Origin: Branchiostoma floridae
Taxonomy: Eukaryota > Chordata > Leptocardii > Amphioxiformes > Branchiostomatidae
Direction: 5' to 3'
NCBI RefSeq assembly: GCF_000003815.2
Contig: NC_049990.1
Span: forward strand, 3,607,496 to 3,669,495
DNA: 62,000 bases
Shown: positions 25,201 to 34,300 of the stretch, piece by piece
Layout of the letters: every line of letters begins with the position of its first letter
Position numbering within the stretch: position 1 is the first letter of the stretch
Notes under the pieces: generated by a model
What the model saw: the letters and a program-made list of their open reading frames with translations, nothing else
Told to the model about the DNA's origin: nothing
Databases searched by the model: none
Made by a program: the position numbers and the translations under genes

Positions 25201-28200
25201 GATGAGACTTCGACGCGACCTGATGTCGAGTTATGACAAGGCGGTGATCCCGCAAACCGAAGCAGATAAACCAGTTCTGGTGGAACTGGGGATGTCGGCG
25301 CAGAAAATTCTTGACTTGGTGAGTGGAAGTCAAGCCTGGAATCCAGGGTTCTAGCCAGCGCCCATCCTTCCATCCTTTGACGGAATTTTGCTGCTAGAGA
25401 ATGCAAAAAATCAGCATGTAAAGATATTAATTGAACCAAGCTGAGTCTACCAGCAAAATTTGTGCCTCAAAATGCAGGAAATAGCATTTCAGAGGGTCAA
25501 AATTAAAAAGAATTTCCAGGTGGGGAATTCCCTGGACCCCTTTGCATGATTGCACCTTCAACAGGATTTCCATTGAAAATGTCAGGTTGGCTAGAGCACT
25601 GCTGGAATCTATCCTATTCTTGCTCTGTTTCACATCAACAATTGCTTTGACGAAGGATGGAATGTCCCATCCCCATTCTAACATTTTGATTCTTGCATCC
25701 TGTATTATTTTAGGAATCAAATGTTTCATCAGAAGCTTTGCAAATCAATGGAGATAAAACTTAAGGATATGTGTTCAAACCCTGATATCAATAGGATAGA
25801 TCTTGCTTGGAGATTACTAATAGTATGCTGACTAAGTTTGGCACGTAAGTCAAACCTTCTACGTTTTATTTTCACAGGACAAAGAGAGGGACATCTTGCA
25901 CATCCACACATGGCTCACTATGGTAAGAAAGAAATCTCATAACTTCACAGCCAATTTACATGACTGTATTATGTAAATTCAATAAGACACTGCCCTATCT
26001 CAATGTATATAAAGTAGAAGGCGTTTAATTGCACAGCCTATTTACCAGCGTATTTTGTGCAATCATCCGGCTGGTGCAATAATACGGTTATCCAGCTGGA
26101 CCTGGTTTGGGATTCCATGCAGTTAACAGAAGTGTGCGTTAATCCATTGTGCAATTAACTGGCTTCTACTGTGTTAACATTTTTTTGGATGGGAACCCAG
26201 ATCCAATACTCCATGTCATTTCTAGAATGAACACTTGGAGGAGTAACCACTCACTCACTCACTCACTATCCAGTTTAGCGTCCGTTGTTCCGTGTCTTGC
26301 AAGGGTTAGATGTTGCAGGATGTCGTTTAAGTGTGATTGCTGATCCCCATCCGCCTCTGTCAAGGAGGTTGCCTTTTTGCAAAAGTTCAGTTTTCGGATA
26401 TCTTCCTTGACGTTGTCAACCCATCCCCTCTTAGGGCAACCACAAGAATTCTGGCCCACTACAGATAAGTTCATGACCTTTCTTGGTCAGTTGTCATGGG
26501 TCATTCTTTGCACGTGGACATACCAGCGGAGTCTGTTGTAGCACAAGATGTCACGAAGGCTGTGTAAATCTAGCCTGGTATCCAGCCGTAATATAGCTCC
26601 AGAGTCTCTTCTCTTCTCTTTGCAATTACGTAATACACCTAGCCTACACCTAAGCTGTTCAGATGACACTCTTTCTAACAGTCTTCTGGAGCATATCCAT
26701 CTAATTGTGGCATTCTTTCTTAACTCTTCCTGCAGTCATGGACAGACAACAGTTTTCTGTGGGACCCAGAGGAATATGGCGGCGTTACGGACGTCCGCTT
26801 CCCAGTCACGGAACTCTGGACTCCTGACATCACAAACTACAGAAGGTCGGTTTGGATGGAGTGTATTTAACCTTCTTCTTCTAACAAGAAAAAATGAGAC
26901 TCATTGAAATTTGTAAATTTTTTGGTGGAAGAAAGTTTTCCATAATGTTACATGTATGTATAAGCCTGTGTAAAGCCCCGTTTACAAATCAAGAATTTAG
27001 CTCGGCCGAGGTGTCAGCGAGTTCTAACTTACGAGGGGGCATGGACCTGATGCCTACGAACAAATGGCAGAGTTTCTTCGTTGGTATCAGGGTCATACCT
27101 CCTCGTAATTTAGAGCTCGCTGACAACTCGGCCGGGCTAAAATCTTGATTTGTAAACGGGGCTTTACAAAATCTGCCACTGACTTTTATTTGGGAGGTAA
27201 AGCAGAAGGAAGGATGGGCTCTGCCTTCCAGTATTGTGCCCTAGATAGAGTGGATAGCCACTCGACAACCACAAGAAAAGCTTTTGGCACTTTTCTTTTA
27301 CCTTCACCTACATTGTAAATATAGCCACTTCAAATAAAAATAAGCCTTTGTACTGTAAAAGTAACAAACAACGTTCATTTTACAACCCTACAGTGTAGAC
27401 CAAGACAGCACGTATGTTCCCATCATGGGAAAAGCTATCCTAAACAACGATGGAAAAGTGCTCTACGTCACTCCCTGGACACTCAAAACTAGCTGTGAAA
27501 TAGTGCCATCTGGATTGGAGGAGTGGAACTGCACCATGAGCCTAGGATCTTGGACTTACAGCGGGTTCTCCCTGGATGTGAAGAATAGGGACGACACCAT
27601 GGATACGTCCGCCTTTCAAACAGACAGACACTTGAAGGTTTGAAGATTTTGCACTCCTCTGATATAAAATTATTACCTGTATAGCTGAAAGTTTAAAATT
27701 CTGTGTCTTCAAGAATTCACTGTTGCGTTTTATAATGCTAGTTCACCTTTATCCGAGGGGTAACCTATATTCGTTTTTTTTTCTTAAAAAATGGGGTATG
27801 TATGCATACCAAGTTGACGGATGGTGGTTTCAAACAGCAAACATTGAAAATATTGCAGTTTAAAACTACCGCCGGTAGACTTGATGATGATATACATTTA
27901 CAGTTTTTAAAAACAACAGATATAGGTTGGCCCTCAGATAAAAGGTAAACTAGGGTTATATTCCATTCATCTAATTTTATCCATCATTCACTGTAAGAAT
28001 TATCATTTTCATTGAGATGCTTTTTCTCAGATGTCCATCTGAGTTTCAAATCAAAGTGCTTGCCTGGCAAGAACACTGTATTATGCCTCTATCAAGCATT
28101 ATACTCTGAGTTCGACAGAAGAAGAAAGACCCAATTAAATATAATAACACTAACAATCGGTCCCCACAGGTCATATCCACCAGTGCATCCCGTAAGGTGG

Positions 28201-28277
28201 TTTACTACACCTGCTGTCCGGAGCCTTACGTGGAAGTCATCTTCTCAATGGTACTGCGAAGACAACCAGGATCCTAA
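18655..28277 (+). CDS. Secreted PAN / Frizzled-CRD / PAN / Thr-rich / nicotinic ligand-binding-domain mosaic protein
   Basis: Eleven phase-consistent exons: 18655-18797, 19372-19489, 20214-20362, 21179-21329, 22303-22479, 23090-23177, 24097-24239, 24918-25318, 25878-25922, 26736-26845, 27394-27637 and a twelfth, 28170-28277 with stop TAA. The order is PAN-like domain (GDCPG, then LEECAKKC), a complete ten-cysteine Frizzled CRD, a second PAN-like domain, a Thr-rich stalk likely O-glycosylated, and a full Cys-loop ligand-binding domain. The last keeps loop D Trp (26739), loop A Tyr (26838), loop B Trp (27551), and loop [10 protein letters not shown] (28203-28229). The Cys-loop is C-x11-C, shorter than the channel value of 13, and lacks FPxD. 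The stop follows the RRQPGS that replaces the pre-M1 RRxPLFY, so no membrane helix is encoded. Known family roles: Frizzled CRDs bind Wnt lipids, and AChBP-type domains bind cholinergic ligands. A secreted dual-binding role is inference. With the 5' exons the protein would be about 771 residues. Confidence 0.85.
18815..18981. repeat. MITE, 'TAATCTCCAAGCAGATCC' family, 17 bases after an exon
   Basis: The ends TAATCTTCAAGCAGATCCTA and TAGGATCTGCTTGGAGATTA are inverted. Inner arms CAAAAGCTGGCAGAGGAGT and ACTCCTTGGCCAGCTTTG pair. It is inserted just inside the intron following the first PAN exon, close to the donor site. Confidence 0.85.
19131..19224. repeat. (AT)n microsatellite
   Basis: An almost uninterrupted AT dinucleotide tract of about 94 bases, with one ATGT interruption near the left end. 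Confidence 0.97.
20475..20545 (+). repeat. tRNA-like fragment (SINE head)
   Basis: The piece around 20500-20540 ends with GGTTCGATCCCCGG, an excellent B-box, and the upstream part is a poor A box. No full cloverleaf can be drawn with confidence, so a SINE head is more likely than a functional tRNA gene. Confidence 0.45.
20736..20790. repeat. Near-perfect hairpin
   Basis: GATCAAGGGGGTTGAAAAAG pairs with CTTTTTCAACCTCCTTGATC around a very short loop (AATACGCCTATT). No coding capacity. It could be a small fold-back element. Confidence 0.75.
21490..21760 (+). mobile_element. 3' end of a decayed non-LTR retrotransposon
   Basis: Translation shows [20 protein letters not shown], then after a frame break [19 protein letters not shown] and a stop. 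The pattern of a Met/Arg-rich helix, Pro/Arg-Thr-Arg, and FPRT-x3-WN-x-L before the stop is typical of the C-terminal end of CR1-like reverse transcriptase proteins. Only about 270 bases of coding end survive and the reading frame is broken. It lies in the intron between two Frizzled CRD exons. Confidence 0.65.
21780..21930 (+). repeat. Retrotransposon 3' tail with GAAGGGCGGTTATACTGGCT units
   Basis: Units such as GCCGAAGGGCGGTTATACTG and ACAGAAGCTGGTGTGTTA follow the retrotransposon coding remnant. The same units are tandemly repeated at 34900-35170, so they appear to be the tail of one element family. The tail is interrupted by another repeat (about 21940-22140, starting GCCCGTAGCCAGGATTTTGG) and resumes near 22205. 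Confidence 0.55.
23090..24239 (+). other. PAN-like domain 2 (two exons)
   Basis: Exons 23090-23177 and 24097-24239 give [32 protein letters not shown] and a terminal SFIYDKV. The layout mirrors domain 1, so the two probably arose by duplication around the Frizzled CRD. Confidence 0.75.
23485..23595. repeat. MITE, near-perfect palindrome
   Basis: TAGCCTGGCATCCAGCTGTA and GCTGGATACCAGGCTA form the ends. The interior GAGTCTCTTCTGTCCTCTC pairs with GAGAGGACAGAAGAGATTC. A truncated copy is at about 26572-26625. It lies in the intron splitting the second PAN domain. Confidence 0.85.
24527..24560 (+). pseudogene. Partial copy of the second PAN exon's 3' edge
   Basis: CTGACCCAAACGGCTTCATC followed by TACAACAAGGT closely resembles the exon end near 24197-24225 (GACCCAACCAGCTTCATC, then TACGACAAGGT), about 325 bases upstream. 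It retains a GT after the aligned segment but no acceptor is seen on its left. Likely an exon-edge duplication relic. Confidence 0.55.
26013..26170. repeat. MITE, 'AGTAGAAGGCGTTTAATTGC' family
   Basis: It begins AGTAGAAGGCGTTTAATTGC and ends GTGCAATTAACTGGCTTCTACT. Internal ATCCGGCTGG/CCAGCTGGA pairing supports a palindrome. A second copy is at 51694-51836 in the last CUL3 intron. Confidence 0.8.
26255..26570 (-). mobile_element. Non-LTR retrotransposon C-terminal fragment
   Basis: On the minus strand the frames read [13 protein letters not shown], then [20 protein letters not shown], then [10 protein letters not shown]. This is the familiar C-terminal tail (RLRWxGHVxRM, GRPxxRWxD) of LINE reverse transcriptase polyproteins. 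Stops and a frame break interrupt it. It lies in the intron before exon 26736-26845 of the mosaic gene, in opposite orientation. Confidence 0.75.
26971..27166. repeat. MITE with very long, clean inverted termini
   Basis: The ends AAGCCCCGTTTACAAATC and GATTTGTAAACGGGGCTT pair exactly, flanked on both sides by TA. The arms continue with AGCTCGGCCGAG and CTCGGCCGGGCT, and AGCGAGTTCTAACTTACGAGG against CCTCGTAATTTAGAGCTCGCT in part. TA flanks suggest a Tc1/mariner-type target duplication. Confidence 0.9.
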
Positions 28278-31200
28278 GTCTGCATCACAACAGCGTCTGA
28301 ACTTTCGATGGAGTAGTTTAGTATGAACTGTCAAAACTGCCTATGAAGACCACTCAGGGGATGGATATGTGGCCATGTGGTCACTAAAGAGAGGATTCTT
28401 ACCTATGGAGAGGATTATACTTGTGTCAACGGGAAAAATAATCTTCTAAGGGACCACTGAAAAGTGGTGACAATTGCCTCACAGCAGCATCTATATTTGA
28501 TCAGGGTCGTAATTTTTTCTGTCCCTTGCACTGGTTGGGAGCCCATGTTGTTGATTTTCGCTGTTAAATCTGTAATTTCAAGCTTAAGAAATATTATTTT
28601 TTTTAGTTTCATGTCATGTGGTGGAGATTTTTAGACAGATGAGGTGAAATTTTTGTCCGCCCCAACAAGCAAATTTCGGTCTTTCTGATCGAATAGTCTA
28701 CACATGTACTGTCAAAAATTCACAAGAAGAATACTCTTGGGACCTTTAAAGTCTGGACTATATGAACAGGTGGTCAAGATTCTTAATGTTTGTGAAAATG
28801 GGAAAAAATGGGCACCACCGAAAAGTGGTCGCATTTGCTATTGGAGGTCCTTATGTAGAGGCGGTCATTTATTTTGGCTGTATAGTAATATTATAACACT
28901 TGGTAAGTCGATCTTTTAAAGCCCTGTTGCATTGATATTGTTTTGTTTTTGTTAAAGCTTAAATGCACGTACTATGACTACTTTAAAGCACTTTGAAGCC
29001 AGACATGTAGGTCTTTAATAATGCCCCAAAAGTTTAATACTTAATTCCTTTCGGGGAGCGCTTTTAAATGATTTGCCACAATCCTACAACACTTGCACAA
29101 TTTCTTCCGGATTGGAAATTTCCTATGAAACCTTAATGAAGCTATAGCACAAAAAGGGGAGGAACGTAATAGATGAATGCTGGCCCACAAAAATTGCTTA
29201 TGTCACAAGGGGATTGTACATTATTTCAATCAACATTTGAACGCATTTAAACAGATGCTAGATGTATGTTCATTGCATTCAATGTGTGCATAAAGTGTCT
29301 ATAGCTAGCTGTCAGTTAATCAGAGAATCGCCCTTACCATTAGAAATTTAAACATTTAGAGTGGAAACCTCAGCCCAATTAAGCAAAGCCTCAGTAATAT
29401 AGTATAGACCCTGGGCGAGGTTTTGCGTATGAGAATGAATATTGACAAACGGGATTCACAGTGCTAAGTCCCCCACGTGATGCAAGCATTTCTTGTGGGT
29501 CTGAATTAATCTTGTTGCAAGTTTGCCAAAAACGAGCACGAGAAATGTACATGTTGGTGTGGATCTTTATAATAAGGTCTTGACGAATGTAAATCATTGA
29601 ATATTAATTAATACATGACAACAAATGGACTTCATAGGTTTGCTGTTGTTGTGAATAACATAAGTTAGAGAACTTGCATTTCATGGTTTTGAACTTATGT
29701 AATTTTTCTGTTCTTCTTGTGCCAAAATGAGGCAACAAATTGAACTTTTTAACTGCTTGTACATAATAGCAATAGACAATGTTTACTAAGTATAAAGTTT
29801 GTATCACTTTGTTATAGTGATTTCAGTATTCTTGTGATTAGTAGCACTTGTGACAAAGCAACATATTTGTGAAAAAAATGGAAGTTAGGTCACAAGATGG
29901 TTCACTTCTTGCTTTGAATATTCAGATTAAAGTTAAAATGGAAACAAATTCTGTGGTACAAGTATCGTTGTCACATTGTACGGACCTCAGAAAATCACTG
30001 TATCACTATTTTCTGGAAGTAAAAAGATTCATTAACAGGAAATTCATACTTGTCTCTTTACTTATCCTGTTTGTTCTTTTACTTTGTATGTAATACAACA
30101 ATGTTGCATAATCTAATACTGCTTCGAAAAACAAACTTTGCGGTCAGAAGAACTGCAATATTTCATACAACGTATTACAAGGAACTAATTAGAACTAATT
30201 GCCCACAGATATAATTTTATCCCTGAATCTTAGCTTGATGTTTTTTGCCAACTTCATCCTAAAAGTTAGGCTACATCCACTAAATCTGGTTCTTAAATGA
30301 AAAAAAAGCTAAAATGAAAGAAGAGATTCAACTGTTCCATTTAGGCATCTGTTCTTCATGTCCTCTTGGTAAAATTCTACTTATGAATGTCAAAGTACCA
30401 GGGAAATTCATGCTGTTTGAATAATAATCAACAAATGTCAAGTATAAAAAGAGGAAACAACTTTGGCACAGAACTGCATCATTTCAGTAGTCTCTCACTC
30501 TGTGCTGCAACAAAACTTTGCACACAGCAGAACAGAATATTGCACATATTGTTAGAGGAAACACTGGTCGAGTCACCATGAAAATTTCCTGGATACGCGA
30601 AATCATATTGTATACCCAAAGACTGCTCTAATATGAAGTATAGTGAGTTGCAATTTTTGGTGTTGGATCATAAGACATTGAACTGCCTATGACAAATCCT
30701 CTTTCAGTCACATTAAAGCTATGCATTTTCTGGAATCTATGTAATCTTTAAATCAATGTGTACTGTGTGCTCTTTGGGACAAGTTAGCAATAAGTTGTGA
30801 CCACTTCTGATCACAGAAAGGACTCCCTTTAGCTACTATGGCTGAAGGTCCTGTCTTTGACTTCACAACCCTTTGCTAATTTTTCCCACCTATTAAGAGC
30901 ACGGAAGAGACGATTCAAAGATTAGAGAGCTGTTTTCAGAAAAGACGAAATCTTTAAGATTCTGCAAATGGTTGAACTTGAAGGATTTTCATTTTCATGG
31001 CTTTTTAAGTGGGAAATTTTCACAGGAAGATAACCAATTTGCACAGTTTTGCAAAGTTCATGTCATGTTTCTCAAAGATGTTTTCAGAGTTCATATTTTC
31101 ATAAAAGACAAAATTTGTATGTGAATGTTTGAAGAACTTTCAATTTCATAGCACATTTTTTTCGAGTTGAAGGCACACTACAGAAGCTTGTGTTACAAGC

Positions 31201-31322
31201 GCTCCTTTACGTGAATGGTCAAAGAATTTTCATTTTTGCGGCACTTTAAATGGGAAACTTTCCAAAAGATCAGTAATTTTTGCCGATTTTTTCCAAGTTG
31301 AAGGCAGAAAGTGTTCCTCACA
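28278..31322. other. Convergent intergenic region between the mosaic gene and the SENP gene
   Basis: No gene is supported. It should contain both 3' UTRs, but no clear polyadenylation signal could be assigned to either. A copy of the GGGCTGTCTCCAG-type repeat lies at about 28500-28700, flanked by pieces with GTGGTCACTAAAGAGAGG and ACTGAAAAGTGGT that recur near 43420-43490. The stretch 28930-31300 is AT-rich with no visible coding potential or strong structure. Confidence 0.5.
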
Positions 31323-34300
31323 CTACAGAAGCTTGTGCTGCAGGAGTTCTTGGGTCATGTGACAGCGGAGTTCGGTGATGTCATCCTGGCTGAAGTCGAT
31401 CCGCCGTCCTTCCACGATGCACCGGGCATACTGAGGGAGAAACATAAATGTTTAGTCATTTCAGATCCAGCGGCCTGTGTATTGGAGAGCCTAGAGCATA
31501 AAACCTTGTAACACATACATTGAGACATTCAGAAAAGTATCGTTAACCTGGTTTGCTTTGCTATAAATAAATACATGTAAAAGTCAGATTTAGGAAAGCC
31601 TATCAGTATCAGCTACTGAAAAAGCATCGCACACCTTGAACTGACAGAAAAAGAAGCACTCTTTATCTTGGTGTCGTTAGGATTAACAAGAAAGACAACA
31701 AGGTCAAAAACGTCCTTTGCCAAACAAAATCTATTCTTAACACTGCAATATAACTTTTGTTATGACTTTCTTTGAAAAAAAAAGACTGAAAGACAAATCC
31801 TCCTACCTGACACACAAAAACACCGCAGTCGCCACTGGTCTCCTGCACTGGGATGTCCTGAAACAAACCATAAGAATATCACATGACTATCATGTGACAA
31901 TCATGTGACTGTCATGTGACTGTCATGTGAACATCATGCACACATCATGTGCCACATATGATTACATCAGTGCACAGTGGATCTTCTGAAAAGACAACTA
32001 GCAAGCAACATCAAAACCATGTGAACATCACATAATCATCATCATCATCATCATCGGTCAGCTGCTGTGCAGTGTAGTGTATTGTGTCCTATCCTACTGT
32101 AGTCTGATCAACCATTCAACTAAACAACCATTCATTTATTCATGCATTCATTCATTCAAACAATCGACCTCACCTCCTTGCAGTGTCCGCCCCATCCCCA
32201 GGTGAAGTCTTCCTCTTCCCGTTCCTTTGCCTCACAGCACAGATAGCTCACCAGCCTCTGTAACAACAACACACTGGTTACCTCTGCCTCACAGCACAGA
32301 TAGCTCACCAGCCTCTGTAACAACAACACACTGGTTACCTCTGCCTCACAGCACAGATAGCTCACCAGCCTCTGTAACAACAACACACTGGTTAGTTACA
32401 AACAACATTCAGACACACATAGAAACATACAATCTGATTGGGGTTGTGTGAAGCAATCAGCAGGGTCTTCAATTTTTAACTCAAAGGTTCTGTGTTCCAA
32501 TCTGTTGATGTGCCACCAATCACACTTTACTTTACATGACTTTCCTCACTTCAATCAGGTGAAAATGAATACCTAGCTTTGGTTAGGGCCGTCCCTCAGA
32601 AAGGACGTTATATAGGGGTCCCATGTTTGAAGTGAATCACACCCAAAGCGCAACGTAGTCCAATGGTTAGGGCCCTGGCTCTGTAGTTAATAGCTGTGAG
32701 TTTACATCCACCCACAACCAAACACACCTGTCCTTGGTGCTGAACACTATCCACACACAACCAAACACACCTGTCCTTGGTGCTGAACACTATCCACACA
32801 CAGTCAAATACACCTGTCCTTGGTGCTGAACACTATCCACACACAACCAAACACACCTGTTCTTGGTGCCGAACACTATCCACACACAGTCAAATACACC
32901 TGTCCTTGGTGCTGAACACTATCCACACACAGTCAAATACACCTGTCCTTGGTGCTGAACACTATCCACACACAGTCAAATACACCTGTCCTTGGTGCTG
33001 AACACTATCCACACACAGTCAAATACACCTGTCCTTGGTGCTGAACACTATCCACACACAGTCAAATACACCTGTCCTTGGTGCTGAACACTATCCACAC
33101 ACAGTCAAATACACCTGTCCTTGGTGCTGAACACTATCCACACACAGTCAAATACACCTGTCCTTGGTGCTGAACACTATCCACACACAGCCTAACACAC
33201 CTGTCCTTGGTGCTGAACACTATCCACACAGTCAAATACACCTGTCCTTGGTGCTGAACACTATCCACACACAGCCAAATACACCTGTCCTTGGTGCTGA
33301 ACACTATCCACAACCAAACACACCTGTCCTTGGTGCTGAACACTATCCACACACAGTCAAATACACCTGTCCTTGGTGCTGAACACTATCCACACACAGC
33401 CAAACACACCTGTCCTTGGGGCTGAACACTATCCACACACAGCCAAACACACCTGTCCTTGGTGCTGAACACTGTCCACACACAACCAAACACACCTGTC
33501 CTTGGTGCTGAACACCATCCACACACAGGTAAACACATCTGTCCTTGGTGCTGAACACCATCCACACACAACCAAACATACCTGTCCTTGGTGCTGAACA
33601 CCATCCACACACAGCCAAACACACCTGTCCTTGGGGCTGAACACTATCCACACACAGCCAAACACACCTGTCCCTGGTGCTGAATACTATCCACACAATG
33701 GCAAACACACCTGTCCCTGGTGCTGAACACCATCCACACACAGCCAAGTCTGTTCAATACTAACCTGGTATGTTACACCATGCATCAATTATCAGGTATG
33801 CAATACAAGGAAAAAACAAAGGCATTTACTATCAAATTCTTCAGACATGTACCTGTAGGCAGGTAGGATAAGCGCCCCCTCGCGAGTCGTACAGGAACAG
33901 CAGCTTGTCCTGTACAGCCACCTCCGCCAGGCACCAGTGGTTCCCAAGGTGAAGAGGAACCAGCAGCAAGGACTTCTGGAAGATCTGCACCTGTAGAAAC
34001 AATACAAGAATACATGGTGGGATGGGTTTATATATAGGAGTGGGCACAAGTGCAGCACAATCATGTCTAGGTCCAGGAAATCAGGTCCAGGGTTCAGCCA
34101 ATACCTGGTCCTGTATTGTGGACATATCTCCTGTGTGTATCCTCCGTTTTTTTCCCTTGTCAGAGGGACCCAATGTTTGCTTTATAGAATATATTCGAAA
34201 TTGCCAATTAGAGACTGTCATGCTAATGTGTTTCTCATATGTATCATCATGGTAATCAATCACTTCTATAAGGAGAGCATACTGTATTGAGCAGACAGTA

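Larger units (their letters stand above)
25195..28277 (+). other. Nicotinic-type Cys-loop ligand-binding domain without transmembrane segments
   Basis: Starting within the exon that ends at 25318 ([14 protein letters not shown], the N-terminal helix) and continuing through four more exons, the domain contains [31 protein letters not shown], the C-x11-C loop (27494-27532) with an NCT glycosylation sequon, [12 protein letters not shown], and [14 protein letters not shown]. The vicinal Cys pair is typical of alpha-type (principal) nicotinic subunits, and the loop C spacing (CC-x3-Y) resembles alpha-7-like subunits. Confidence 0.92.

Noticed and set aside
32707-33745. CRISPR-like array of regular repeats
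   Set aside because: The repeats are contiguous 43-bp tandem units with no unique spacers, in an intron of an animal gene; this is a minisatellite.
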